Shown here: positions 1 through 13,660 of the stretch, one piece after another
Numbering within the stretch: position 1 is the first letter of the stretch
Layout of the letters: the number at the start of each line of letters is the position of its first letter
NCBI RefSeq assembly: GCF_018691265.1
Contig: NW_024881327.1
Location: 28,282,464-28,346,463 of the forward strand
DNA: 64,000 bases
From: Tyto alba
Lineage: Eukaryota > Chordata > Aves > Strigiformes > Tytonidae
Reading direction: 5' to 3'
Position numbers and translations under genes: made by a program
Notes under the pieces: model-generated
The model's database searches: none
Seen by the model: only the letters and a program-made list of their open reading frames with translations
Told to the model about the DNA's origin: nothing

Positions 1-1435
1 TGACAACCAGGTACAAATCATTCTCCTTTTAGTACTCTGGAACATTTTGCAGGAACAAAATTGGAAAGAAGCTATATCTTTACGAAAAAAGACCTAACGT
101 TTTGGTTTGCCCAGTCTGAACTTGTTGGCACTGTACCACTATGTCCTGGATACTTTACTAAGAACCACCCTTTTACTCACAACTAGTGTTGCTCTTGCAG
201 TTTTCTCAGCCCATCTAATTCAAAATAACTAGTGTTTCTTCATGAGTTACTGAATTCTTGCTCCGCTCACTGAATTGATATTCTCTCTTTCAGGACTTGA
301 AAAATGGATAACCTAACTCAGCTACTTGCGCAAGAGTTATTTGGTGCCATCCAGTTAAACATAAATATCCATGGGAAGATACCTTCTTTTTCTCCACATC
401 TACATTTCTATTTACATCTGAGTCCCATTATTAAAGGTGTCTATCCTGACTGATGGCTTCAGGGGCACAAGATCAGACTTTGTATCTAGACCCCAGCTGT
501 CATGGGAACTGTTTGCATTCCCTGGGGAGCTGTGGCATCCTCCACATGTGGGTGTCTAACATCAGCACAGCTGCATGAGAACATCTGTGGACATGAAAAG
601 TTATCATCTGTAGATGCCTCTTGGGGGCTGATGAATTTATGTGGTATTCCCACAATACTTGACTGGACAGGCACCAAGTGTGGCAATGGGAACACAGAGT
701 CCAGAGCCTGAATATCCCATTTGTTGGTGTCATTTGCAAAGGTGAAACACACACTTGTGACTTCGAGACCCTCCTCCTGTCCAGGCAACATTTGGGGAGT
801 AGCTAGACTAAATTACCATTAAAAATGAGGTCATCTAAAACAGCACTGCACACCTATACATGAACAACAGGACAGAGCATCCATGTGTGAATGAGGTGAC
901 ACATGAATTTCCTTTCTCTGAGACATGTTGGTTGGATTTGCTTAGGGTGCAGATAATTAATAAAATAAACCAAGTTAAAAACACCCTTCACATAAAGACC
1001 TCATTGAGTAACTTGAGCCACCTATTGCATGACCGTAAAGACATCAAAAATATGCAATAAATCCTTAGCAAAATCTCTGCATAAACAGTTATAATAGATC
1101 TCTCAGTGAAGCAAACACAAGGAAGAATGTTTACTTTAATTTGCCTTTTTCTTTAAATAAAATTATCTCTTCCACTTTCACTTAATCCTCACAGTTAAAT
1201 TTACCTACAAATATTTGCACTGTTTTTCATGAATTCTTTATTTAGTCTAGTTCATCGTGTTAGTTTCCAAACTGTTCATGTTTATTTTTATCTGAATAAT
1301 TTAGTACAAAAGCTGACACTGTACAAGTCAAGCATTCATTATAACAATATTTGCTTGAATAGTTTGGACTTCTTATTAATGAGTCAGTAAATTAAAGGAA
1401 AGGAAAGTAATTGCTTGAAAGAAGATAGGGAAATC
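1..1435. other. Non-repetitive AT-rich DNA, no gene recognised
   Basis: I see no convincing exon or known repeat. Short open frames occur on both strands between about 486 and 791, but they overlap each other, are at most 101 codons, and match no family I know. The sequence around 480-790 is somewhat more GC-rich than its surroundings. Confidence 0.5.
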
Positions 1436-1516
1436 TTAAAAAACCAAACAAACAGACAAAAAAACAAACAAACAAACAAAAAAAAAAAAAAAACAACAAA
1501 AAAAGGGGGGAAAAAG
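1436..1516. repeat. A-rich simple repeat (CAAA)n plus A16 and G6
   Basis: A CAAA-type tract leads into an uninterrupted run of 16 A, then AACA units, AAAA, GGGGGG and AAAAA. This is low-complexity DNA. The 91-codon open frame crossing it (1415-1690) is lysine-rich only because of this tract and is not taken as a gene. Confidence 0.9.
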
Positions 1517-3513
1517 GCTCGCCTTTTAAAATCCAGTTCTTATTTTCTGCATGCAAATAACATCTGGAGACCTGAGGTGAAACTGGGGCTTACTATAGTC
1601 AAATGTAAAACTTTTCTTGTTTCTAATGGAGAGAAGATTCATCTTAGCAGACAGCAAATGCAGTATCAGGTTCTGTGGAGTGAACACTGAGTGTTTTGAA
1701 TGTTATCAGAAAAGAAATTTCAGCTTCCAGTCTATATAGACATCTGTTACAACCTTAAAGGTGACATTGAATTTGATGTGAACAAGTCAGTCAGGACTAA
1801 AATGCCTTTTTTATAACACTTCAGTGATTTGAGTTTATTATTTATAATGTTACACTAATTGTCCATAAAGCAAGCAAAAGATTTTTCTAAGTATCCAGTT
1901 GTTTTAAAAAAAAAAAAAAATGTTCCCAGCTAACCTCTTTTTCTCACTTTCCAATACCCAAACCAAAAGATTCAGCAATAAATGCTTACAGGAGTTGCTA
2001 AGATCTATTTGTTCCACACCACGACTGTATGATCCTGTTTTCTGAAGCTTATGGATCCTTAGAGCTTCATCCCACCTCTTGTGTTACTGGTGCCTTCATA
2101 GCACCTATTTATAAGAGAAATCTTCAAGAGACTGAAAATAAGTCAGATCCAAGTATCAGAAACACAATGTGCAAGTTAGGTACCGAGGACGGGTGTCTCC
2201 CTCACCTCAAGGATGCTGGCCATGAGGACTATCCATGGGCAGGCAACCAGGGCAGTCACTTAAAGCTCCATCAGGATCACGTATCCAGCATGGCTTTGCT
2301 GGCTCCCCATCTGCCTCCCCCCCAGCCACAAAGAGTCAGGCTGACAAGACTTCACAGTGAAATGGCTATTCTCTATGTTGTGAACTCCCAGAAAGTGCTA
2401 GGCTGAACACAATACTGATGTAATTTCTTAGGCTTTTTATTTTTCTGGGAAAAAAAAAAAAAAACATTTGACCTGCTCCTAATGGTAAGCTAAAAATGTT
2501 TCCTAGGAAAGTTCACATAGGTTCTGCAACAGAGCTGGTATGAAAGAAGGGGTGCATGAAGTAAAAAGAGGATATTACACATTTTTTTATTAATTATGGG
2601 ATTATTACACTCTGCACACCTAGCCATTACAGTATGCCACATGTGTTAGTGGTATAACCATGAAACAACCCTCTTATGGTTCCTCAGAACTGTTGGAAAA
2701 GGAGGAGGAAAAAAAAAACCCTAGAAGTTGTTTTGTTTCCTGTTCTCTACACAGGAAATTTTTTTCATGTCTCTCTTGCATTATATATACATCAGTTTCT
2801 AATAAACGAAATAGAGTAGTAATTAGAAGCAAGAATCCCACATTTCTAAGTGCAAGCTAACAATGTGATCAAACAATCAGCTGATGAAGATTTATTTGTA
2901 AAGAATGGGAAAAAAAAAATCTCACAACTAACATCAAAGGAAAGTACCTGATGCCCTAAATGAATGAGAATCTGAGTCAGTATAAAGTAGCATACCACCA
3001 TTAAAGTTATGGTAGGTTTATTAATTTAAACAAGATACATAGCAACTTCATGAAGTTTTGCGATTTGAAAGTAATAACATTTCAAAGCCTTAGCTTTCAA
3101 CAAAACAAGACAATATGGCAAAGCGTAGAATTAAACTCTGGTAGAAGTTCACGTCTACTCTTACATTCAATTTAAAATAGGAATATTAAAATTCATACAC
3201 TGTATAATATGCTTCAAAACAGAATTTTGAAATATTTAACTTGTATAAACTCAGAATAAAATTCAGCACCTCTCCTAGGGCAAATTGTTCCTATTCCTAG
3301 TCACTTCAACTCTTAGTGCACGTTCAGTGCACTAAAACATGTATGAAAACACATTGCACTGTTTACAGCTCTAGATAACCTTTCAATGTGTACACACAAG
3401 CTTCTTATATGACAGATATCAACATAAGAAAGTCCAGATGCTGGGCTACTGGATCAAGCTCTGAATTCAACCTTCATGCCAAAAAAAAAGATGGAGAAGT
3501 AAAAAGGGAGTTT
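1517..3513. other. Intergenic or intronic DNA, no gene recognised
   Basis: Nothing identifiable. Short A-runs lie near 1906-1920 and 2451-2464. A 125-codon open frame at 2029-2406 (plus) has no domain, no conserved motif and no visible exon structure, so I do not call it a gene. Confidence 0.5.
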
Positions 3514-3538
3514 GGGGGGGGGGGGGGGGGGGGGGGGG
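3514..3538. repeat. Poly-G homopolymer (G25)
   Basis: An uninterrupted run of 25 G in an otherwise AT-rich setting. It is flanked by GGGAGTTT on the left and CGGTTCTGC on the right. Long G runs are uncommon and error-prone in sequencing, so the length is uncertain. It could form G-quadruplex structure. Confidence 0.95.
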
Positions 3539-6500
3539 CGGTTCTGCAAAGCATCCTATGAAATCACACACACCAGGGCTAAAGCTGGAAATGAACACCA
3601 GATCTTTCCACTAGTTGACTCTCCATTACCTAAATCCCATTATGGCAAGAAAAAAATCCCCTAGGTTTAAATACATTGTGGCCATACTTCCTCTTCCACT
3701 ATCTGGCCAAAGCTGTACCAAAAGTGAGTTGCCACAGTAGCTCCATACCACCTTGCAATTTTAACTTGTCAAAAGAAATCAAGACCAGCAGCACAAAAGA
3801 ACTGTATTGTAGGAAGAATCCATCCAAAAGTTGTCCAGGTTTTAGTGCTCCAAGATTCATGAAAATGATGCACATATGCAAATTCTGATTAAATACAGTC
3901 CCTTGTATTGGAATTGCAGCTGTACTAAAGGTTACAGCTTTTCAATGTACATGGATGCTTAGTGTTTCAATAAATTATTGCTTTCACTTTTTCTTTTTTA
4001 TTTTTAAACCATGCTCTGACAGTCAAATTTCATCATGTATGTCACTGTTTCCACTTGGAATTACCTTTGACATTGTCTTAGGCTTCCCTTTCACTTCTGA
4101 GTATTGGTAAGACTACTATAAAGACACAATAGATGCTGATGTTGCCATTAAGGTCATATGGAGATTTCAGATTAGAATCGAATGAATTCTCCTTCATTTT
4201 AAAAATGAATTCTTCTCACACATATAAACTAGACTAATGTAACTACCACCTGAAAAAAACAAAACAAAACAAAACAACAAACCATTAAAAGATGATTTAT
4301 GATGACAGAAACCTGGAGCTCACTCTGCACAGTCTTACCTGTAGCTAACATGGCCACATTTTGAAAATGAAACATAGAAAACCCTATGCTTATTTACAGG
4401 TGGTGAACCTGGGACATGCTTAGAGCTGCACAGTTTTAAGGTGTGCATTTTTGGGGCTTCTACTGTATCTATTGCCACCTGCCAATACCTTTCTTACTTG
4501 CTTTGGAATGAGTGTGATTTTGAAGAATCATTGCCTAAACATTACAAGTTCAGCATCCCAGGGAGTGATAAGCTAATGCTGCATAACATGATTTTGATTT
4601 CTTAACCTATTTTGTTATTGGCAAGACACCCAAGAAATTTCTGTAGTGAACATGTCAAAACCTTCTGATAAGCATCACCATAGCAGAGGACTTTACACTT
4701 TTAGTCCAAGTTTGACACCATGTAGGCTTTTATAGCTGGGAAAAAGCCTTCTGCATATATAAAAATATTTTTTTCCCCATTTTTTTGAAACTTGAAAACA
4801 AGATAGCTAATACAAAAGTCGCCTTATATTTACCCTGAGGCTCTATATTTACTCTCTTCTTAATATTTTAAATAAAAGTTTTGCATATGACTGCAATTTC
4901 AGAAAAAACTGCAGACTTCACATACAGTGTAGGAAGATAACAATTATGGTTTGGATACACCATAAAAGAAATGTTGAAAGTTAAACATTTAGTGCAAGCT
5001 TTTATTTCTTCTTAGTTCGATCTCCCTTTAATTCTTTGATTTGTATCTCCTGTTCCCATAAGGATCTGAGGAAACTTAGATGAACAATCTAAGCATCACG
5101 TCTGGGATCATCCGCATATCTACAACTCTTAAGTAATAGTGACTATTTCCTAGTCTCTGGCAATTTGTATCTTTTATAACATTCCACTATGGATCCTAAC
5201 AAATTCTGCAGTTATCATCTAGTTATACAACTGATATAGAGAGAATGTGAAGAAGGGAGTGAGGTACCTCCCTCCCAGGGAGCTAGAGATACAGAGAGGA
5301 ATCTTTCATTCAATTAATGTCTTTGAAAGAAAGGTACTCCTAATTATTAAAAAAAAAAAAAGTGGTATTTTTCACCAGCTCTGTTCAAACAGCATAGCAA
5401 AAGTGTATACTTGCCTCTATTCTGCCTTGTAGTCTTTGTAGGTTTACATTGGTCAAGGACAGCAGAGATAAATTAACAAACAGAAATACTTTTATTACTA
5501 GAACAAGTCTCACAAGAGAGACCAAACAATTTTCTCCCGTATTCTCTGCCTGTTCCTCGCTCCAACCTGAAACTCTACTTCAATAACATTTATCAAGTAA
5601 GCTAGAAACTGAATATTGCCTGATTTACCACGCTTAGTTGCTCTATTTCTCATTTTACAGGTACCAATATTTTAAAACAGGTTGCCACAGAATTGTATCA
5701 GGAGAGTGTATTTTGAATGTCAACTTTCCTTGGCTGATGTTGGAGGAACAACTGTGTATTAGGCATACATCTTTGATACAATTCACACTAGAGTGAAATA
5801 GCCATTCAATTTCAAGGATAGTTAGACACTTCCCTATTGTAGCAAGGTACCCAACATGAGAACTACCAAAAACTCTACATGTGGTGTCCCCCTGCAGCCA
5901 ACAAATATGGTATCTTCCTATCATCATTCCCTACAAATAAGAATAAATGGTCTTATATTCAGTTTCTGTAAATTTGAAGTGTGGCAATACAGAAATTTAC
6001 AACTAAGTAAAACCTACCCACAGTGGAAATGTGAGAGTTTGCTAAAGTAGTTGGAGGTTCTCACACTGTGTCTTGAATACAAATGGCTTCTCTACAAACA
6101 CCTAAGAAAAGTTGGTCTTTAAGGGATAATTTCAGTAAATGTGGTTCAATAAAGGCTGGGTGTTTTCTATATCTTGAAAGGTCTCTGATGAAGAGGCATC
6201 TAATATGCTAGTGGTCTGAAACAAAATATCATATAGATTGTGTAAGAACAGATTCTTATACTTACTACAAAGGGAATATTTCAAAAATAGCCAAAAGGGG
6301 AGTATTGATACTATATTAAGAAACTGTTCTTGGAAAGTTGTGACAAGGTATGATGATTTCTGTCAGGTTTCTAAGGTCCCATAAATTCATGATACTTTAG
6401 TAGATATTATATCTATGATTAATGAGCATTTATTATTATACTAAAAATTGAAGCTGACCCTTTTCCTTCCAAAATTAAGGCAATCAAAGTGGTATGTGAT

Positions 6501-7218
6501 GGAACTGGCATGGAGTTATGTCAATATTAATATTCTCATAGAAAAAGCAATGTTATTATTAGATCAGGATGTATTACATAACACATGACAAAATAAAAGT
6601 CACTACTTAAAACAGTTGTAGAAGCGTATGACAATTTTAATTCAATTATTAACATGATGTAATTCAGTCATTAAAATAAAGCCTGAGCATTAACTACTGC
6701 CCTCTCAAAAGTTAAATGCCAACTGTGGAAGGTCCTCATTTTCCAGCAGCATCTGGCTGCTTGGCAAGGTCCAAAGGCAGCCATGTTGACAGTGTGAGAG
6801 TGGATCTTGGGACCGTCACATAGTTAAACTGCTGATAGCTTTGCTGCCTCTTGACCTGGATGTCATTTTCATTTGATTCACTTATGTTTGTGCAATTGTA
6901 TTTGTCTATGAAAAGATTTCCAGTTAGGATTAGAATGATGTTAAATATTCTTATCTCACATTATTGCTATACTTATCTGTTCATTCTGCACATTTTTCTT
7001 CCTACATTTTTGTTTCTGTCTCACTACCAATCAACACTGAATGTCAGTATTTCTTGCTCTGCTGCTTCTGTTCATGTATGACAACTCCTCTTTCATCTTC
7101 TTTAAGACTTCAGTAGTGCATATCTCTCCACTTCTTCACTCTCTTTCCTGTGGTTCAGCATTAGTAAATAAATGTGAAGAGTTTGTCGGAAAAGAAAAAC
7201 AGAAATATATTTGATTTT
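3539..7218. other. AT-rich DNA, no gene recognised
   Basis: No exon, RNA gene or known transposon is visible. A short (AAAAC)n tract sits at about 4254-4275, and an A-run at about 5349-5361. Open frames are short and unremarkable. Confidence 0.5.
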
Positions 7219-7269
7219 GGGTTTGTTTGTTTGTTTTTTGTTTTGTTTTTGTTTTTTTTTTTTTTTTTT
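7219..7269. repeat. T-rich simple repeat (GTTT)n plus T18
   Basis: GTTT units degrade into TTTTG units and end in 18 consecutive T at 7252-7269. Low-complexity tract. The phenylalanine-rich open frame over it (7174-7383) is an artefact of the repeat. Confidence 0.92.
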
Positions 7270-10200
7270 AATCTACATCCTGAGCAGATCCTCTTGTGTT
7301 CTCAGGTCAATCTGGGGCCCACTGAATTCAAACATGAATATCTGAATATATTTAACTATCTCTGCTTAAAATATTTCCTTTAAACTAGGCATGAGTTTTC
7401 CACTGAAGACTGAAAGAAGTTTCTATATATAACATTTTTAAATATGCTGAGATAAAAGCATCCATTCTCCTACCAACTCAGATATTCTCTTTCTTGCACA
7501 TGCTACTGTAAGAATTTATTGTACCCATTTACTACATGGATTCCAGGAGAGCCCTAAGCTACCTTCAAGGGCCGTGCCCCTTAGATGGTAGGGCTTTTAG
7601 AAAAACTCAGAGATAAAACTTCAGAGATTTACACAGCATTTAGTTACTTCATCACTACCGAGGTCCAAAGTTTAGATCATGCTTGGTTTCCTGAGGGCAC
7701 AAAGTTTCCTAGGTGCCTACATTTTTTTTTTTATTTGGTTTGATTTTAAGATCAAATACCTCTGCCTCTAAAATAGAAGTAAAATAATTCCAGCTCATTC
7801 ACAACTGTGTTTAACAGCATAAACTTAATTTACTCCTAACAACTGTCAGGATCCTTAACTTCAGCTCCTCATATCTAAATTGCAGACACATTAGCTCTGT
7901 GACTAACATTGCTTCTCTTCCACAGGGGTTTGCAAAAGCAGCCAGAAAACGAAGGGAGCTCTGCTCCCCAGCTTCCAGGATAGAGGGACAACTCAGGACA
8001 GAGTCAGCCCCCAATCGTGAGAGCAAAGGAAGGAGGATGCCCTTCTCTCCCCATTGCTGTATGCCACGATATGAGAAATTGGACCTTAAGACAAAGAATG
8101 ACATACAAGGAGATAAAACAGGAAAATAAAATACCCAATTAACACAGTATATTTTATACGTAGAAGCACACATCCTTGCTCACCTTTTGATACAGTCTTT
8201 GTAAAACCCAACTGTCATCTCACCCCTTCACCTCAGAACTCATTATGTTAACTACCTGATTCCTCAGTGGCATCTGCAATGTAAGGCCAAGATTTTCAAT
8301 ACTGCCTAAAGGATTAGTTAATAGAAATTGAGCATGTAATTCCCCTTTGAAAAGTATATCCTTACACTTTGCCCTCTAAGAGTTTACAAATCCCAAGAAG
8401 TTAACATTTAAGATTTGGAATCACTTCATTATGAAAGCTATGTTATTTCATTACAAAGCCCTGCTGATTTGTGAGGAAACTGTGAAACCCTTTTATCCCA
8501 TATAAGGGCATTATTTCCCCAAATTCATACATTTTGTGGCATCTTTACTTCTACAGCGAGCTGTGATTTTTGCATACTCGATGAAAACACAGCTTTCACC
8601 AGCTTAGAAGGCAGGTCAGCATATTAATATGTTAGCAGGGCCATTCAGCATGTCACTCAAAGTTTGTAAGTACTTGAAATGAAATAATAAATCACTTAAT
8701 TGGAGTAGTTAATCACTGCTGACAATATTTACCTTTCCAATAATTTGGCTTTCTTTGGAGCAAAATGAAAATAGTTTAATATAAACAGCTTATCTCAGGA
8801 GGGGTTTTTATAAGCAGAAAGCAATGTACAGGTACGATAAACCTACTAGTAAAGAAATTCATAGTGCATGCATTTCAGAACATATATTTTGCTGAAGTAT
8901 TAAAGAAAAGTTGCCTTAAATCTTAAAATTAGAATGAGGTCTAAAATCTAGACCTTTTCACAACTACTACTCTCAATAGACTTCCTTACATAAAATAAAA
9001 ATGTATTTGTAAAAGAAAGTAAAATTAAGAACCTCCAAGAAATGAGCAATATATCACTGTGGTATTTGACTCATTAGTATCACAGATCATTTTAAAGTTA
9101 GTGTCCTGGAAACAAAGGAATGTAGAGGTGAGAATGGACAAGATCACGTGTAATTGTGTATTCCAGCTACAAACACATCCACTCCAGGGCTGTTTCAGTA
9201 AAAGGTTTAAACAGTGTCTTGAGAATTAATGGGAAGTGTGAAGTTTGATGTCTGGAATGTTCTCATTTTTTGCAAAAGTTGCACAGTTCTGTTACCTGGA
9301 CAGCTGCACACTGCTAAACCCTATCTTACTTACAAGATCCTGACCAGATAATCTAAATTAAACCACTCACAACTGTCAATAGTTTCTGTATTACTCACAG
9401 ACTGCTTCCCAGCTTCAGATAACTGGGGATGCTGAATAAGCATAGGCACTGAAAATTTACAACTTAGTTTAAAAGATGAGACTGTTCTCTAGAGAAATCT
9501 AGGACTAGAAATAAACAATATTTTCAGGAAAATGGTATTTTCAAACTGATACATGAAATCTCTGTGACTGAAATCTATAATGAATTTGAGATCATAGGAA
9601 AGACACATTCATTGCTCTCCCTGATGATAGTGATGTGAGCTGTTGAAACACCTATGAAGATGCAGGATTTATGCACTATGCAGCAAAAAATGCAACAGAT
9701 ATGAATTTGACGAAGATATAAAAATTGAATGGTTGTTCTTTCAGTGAACACCATATATTTTTTGAAAGGAATGACAAGGAAGTCTTCTAGAGAACATTTC
9801 ATAGCTGGTATTATAGCTGTGTACTAAGGGATACCTAGATGGAACAGGAACCAACTAGGTTTATGTGGACAATATGAATTCAGGTATTTTCTTACTGTTG
9901 ACTGATTATTTAAGATCCTTTATATTCATATAAATATTCCATATGACATTGTATTTCATTTAAATATTCACCTTTTCCCCTGAAAATCTGATAAAGGAGA
10001 TTTTTGTTAAAAACTTGAGGTATGGGCAGATTATGGATTATTTCCAAGAACTTCATTTGCTCATACTGACTGTTTCATACCTTTATAATTTGAAATAACC
10101 TGAAGATCCTCCAAAGATGTTAAAAGCAACCTCCCCAGCCAGAGCCAGGATACCAACCAACATCACTGAAGGCTATTTTTCAGTCTGAACTTAACACATA

Positions 10201-12399
10201 GGTTAGCCCTAAAGCTTTAAACTGTAATTGCAAAATTATTTCAGACTTCTGGTTTTATTATGGATTTCTTAAAGGAATATTGTGCTAATAAACTGAACAC
10301 AATCAGCTGTAAAATTTCAGACAAAACAAATCATATTTTGGCTTTAGGGGCATACTGAACTACTGTGATAATTCACCATACGCTATATTGTGGGAGAAAA
10401 AAAAAAAAAAAGCAACAAAAAACAAACAGAAATCATAGCTCAAAAACTGATGCAAGATCATTAAAGATCCTTAAAATAAATTTAACTTTTTTCTTCATTC
10501 AGAGTCTTGTTATTTTCCTACATGGAGCTAGGCCAACACATCATGAACATTAAGCTTGTTTTGTCAGCTGATTAAATGAACCCTGCATCTAAATTAATGA
10601 GAGAATCAGCCAGCTAGCCTATCTCTCTGCTTCTGATCATTGATAACATGCAGTGAGACAGTTCACAGAAATACGACTTCTTGCATGTTTTTACCACCTC
10701 ACGTGCTATCAGGAATGAATAACTGGCCATATCCTCCTTGATAGCCTCTCTAGCACATACATGCACACACTTAGTGTGACTTTTATTAAAGCACCCACCT
10801 AATATTTAGAAGGTTTGGAATCTGAACTTTCTTTCTGGGAAGCCTCAATCCAGCTCCAGCCACAACACTTCAGGGGATAACCCTGTGATTTGGTAGCTAA
10901 AGTCTCATTTACTTCCCATTCCTTAGGAAACAGCTATCTTCCTCATCACGTCATTCATCCTAGTCCATCAAAATGCTACAAGCACATTTCTCTTTCACTA
11001 TTGAACATAGCTCATAAAATATACAATAAGGAAAAAAAAAGTCATTTTTATCATACAGAAGTCAAATAAATCAAGCCCTGGTTCAAATTCCGATCTCTGA
11101 TATAGAAGGAGGAAGAAGAGGTAGAGGTGCTCTTTAGTCCCACTCTAACACATACTGAGAGAATGTACTGAGGAGTCCCAAGGACTATGAGGACAACACA
11201 TAAGTGAGCTGTGCTATTTTATCCTGGTCCAAAGCTCCTTTTGGACAACACATGTAAGAATTAGGGTGATCTTCATTTATTACTTGTCATATACATTTAT
11301 AGAAAAAGTCTTCATAATTCCATGATTACATATTAATTAAGCAAGAGTGAAAAAGACATAAAAACTAATCAAGAAGCATTCACTGGCAATAACCCTCAGA
11401 TGTTTGCAAGTGCCAAATGTTAGGCTATTCCTTTCCAGATGACATTATAAACTAATGAGTATCAAAATGTCATGCTGTCCTTAGAAATGTAAGGTGTCTT
11501 CAGTTAGCCAGTCAGAAAATTGCTATGTCAGTTTGGATGACCAGTTTCTCTAGAGAATGAAGGAATCGCTCACCAAGCAGAAACAGCAAATCTCCAATGA
11601 GTAGATTTCACATCTCTTTGGTTTAACCCTGTGCATATTATATTCTTTTGATTAGAATTTCAGTCTTACTAACAAATAAAGATTATATGTGAATACTTCA
11701 ATAAACCAAAGTTCTTAGTAAATACAATATTAACAAAATCAAGTGAGTAACTATTCTAATCTACATTATAGATATATGAAAGAAATCTGGTATAAAAATT
11801 GTGTGTCGTTACACATTTAGATGTATAAAAGGAGAAGTCTTTGTTCAGCTTTGTCTTACCATTAATTCACAAGTTGCTGTTATTTTGCATTCTGCTTTTT
11901 TGTTTTTTCCCTGTCTGTTTTTTCCAGTAAACTGAAAATCAAATAAAACTTGGATTGTTCATATTATCCTATGTGAAACAAAATGTGAAAACTATTATAG
12001 TATAGAAGTACCTTTACAAAGCACTCCTCAGACTCCACTGTGCCAGTTCTAGAGAGAACTTATTTCCCATGAGGATAGAACTTTAGTACTGGTAAATAGA
12101 ATTTACTATTGGTCTCCTCAACCTTTTGATAATCATTAATGCCAGCTTAAGGACAGAAAAGGACAGATATAGAAAGAGGGCGAATATTATGACCCTTTCT
12201 TAAGGAGTGCCATGGCCAGAGGCTACATTTTCTTTCATGAAGACCTCTGAAAATGCGAAGTTCATTCTTTCTAACTACTGTATTCTTTTTCATCTCTAGA
12301 TATAAAGTCAATAATGTAGTATTATAGACAGGCAAAATTTAAAATATCTTCTTCAATGCTTGAATAAATAACTCATCTTAAACTCCTTCTACTAATATT
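7270..12399. other. AT-rich DNA, no gene recognised; possible conserved block at 8480-8870
   Basis: No gene or known repeat is recognised. The segment at about 8480-8870 is complex, non-repetitive and contains several TAATTG/TTAAT-type homeodomain-like words, so it is a candidate conserved non-coding element. A pyrimidine tract followed by CAG at about 7911-7925 resembles a splice acceptor but has no supporting exon evidence. A poly-A run lies at about 10397-10411. Confidence 0.45.
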
Positions 12400-12423
12400 A
12401 AAAAAAAAAAAAAAAAAAAAAAA
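12400..12423. repeat. Poly-A homopolymer (A24)
   Basis: Twenty-four consecutive A after ACTAATATT and before CAACTT. I see no gene-like body upstream that would make this the tail of a processed copy, so I treat it as a simple repeat. Confidence 0.93.
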
Positions 12424-13104
12424 CAACTTTACAAAACTGCTTTTATAGCGCAGAGCCTAGTATTAGCTTACTAAATTCTTGGCAGCGCTTATATTAACTA
12501 GGACACAATATTACTATTTAACGTTTGTCGATATAGATGTATAAATTCAACTTTTGGTTGCCCTATTATGTAATTCATGGGGTTCAATTTGACATTGTGT
12601 TCAAGCTGTTGTACTGAAACTCTTAAAGAGAGTAGTCAGGGAAGATCAATTAATTAACCCTTAATTTTCAACACTGGTAAATTCCAGCAAAAGAATGGCT
12701 TTGGTTAATGATTTATTGACTCCCCAAATATGTAAGAAAAGACTTTACAGTAGCAGTAAGACCCAAGGAAAAGAATAGGTTCTTGAAGATCAGATTTAAA
12801 ATACAGCTTCCACAGATAAGAAAATGTATTACAAATGAACATCTGTGATTTACTTATTTATACACATTGTATGACAAGCTCAGGTACTGACTTGTGTGGT
12901 GTGGTTTTGTTTTTCTGGAAGAATGGGGAAGGAGCCTCTATGCATTGTAGTTTTTGGTTATAAAAGATGCCTGATGTGAAGCAGAACAAAGCTCAGGCAT
13001 TTCTGTATAATATAGGTCACAGTCCAAATGCAAAAACATATAAAATTATGCTTGTGGGTTTTATGCTTGCTAAGTACACCAGATTTCTGTTGTCATAGCT
13101 TTGA

Positions 13105-13660
13105 TTCTATGTTTCATAATCAGACTGAAAGGGGTCTCAAGCAATCACTGAGATTATCAATGCAAAATGAGCTACTCTGTTTGTGATAGATGCCTCTCTC
13201 TTTCAAGTGATGGTAAATTCACAGCCTTCCCAGGCAGTAACTTTTTTTGCTGACTGGAAAAACTTCTACTATCTAATCTGAATTCTTCATGCTGGAATTT
13301 AAGTCTACTGCTTCTTGTCACACTCATCAGAAATCAAGAAACAGATTTTTTTTTTTTTTTGGTAACAGCTTTTGTATATTTAAAAATGGATGTCTTTTCT
13401 GTTCTATAGGTTAAAAATTTCAACCTGTCCTCTTAAAGGAAGGTTTGTTTTGTTTTTTTTTTTGTGGTTTTGTTTTTTGGGTTTATAACAACAAAAAAAC
13501 CCACTTTGTGCCATTTTTACTTCTCTTGTCTAAACTATTTCCAATTGATTCAATCCTTTGTTGAAGTAAGATGAACAAATGGGGCATAGTATTCCAGTTG
13601 AGTAGACTTTCATGTTCCTATCCATTGTGTAACACTTTTGTGTCATACACATATATACCA
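13105..13660 (-). mobile_element. Old CR1/L3-type LINE 3' fragment, antisense
   Basis: Read on the plus strand, the segment keeps landmarks of the antisense 3' part of CR1/L3-like LINEs. In order these are GAAAGGGGTCTCAAG, a GCCTTCCCAGGCAGTAACTT block, AATTTAAGTCTACTGCTTCTTGTCAC, CTATTTCCAATTGATTCAATC, and GGCATAGTATTCCAGTTGAG. The order matches the family as I know it, so the element lies on the minus strand. T-rich expansions at 13346-13360 and about 13444-13480 interrupt it. It has no usable open frame. Strong decay implies an old copy. Boundaries are approximate, and the subfamily is not determined. Confidence 0.65.

Noticed and set aside
1415..1690. Lysine-rich small protein
   Set aside because: The lysines come from the CAAA/poly-A simple repeat.
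2029..2406. 125-codon open frame
   Set aside because: No recognisable family or motif. Composition simply reflects a slightly GC-richer stretch.
11074..11100. B-box-like GGTTCAAATTCC suggesting a tRNA gene or SINE
   Set aside because: No A-box or cloverleaf can be drawn around it, and the flanks do not continue into a SINE core.
12400..12423. Poly-A as tail of a processed pseudogene
   Set aside because: The upstream sequence has no gene-like open frame or target duplication.
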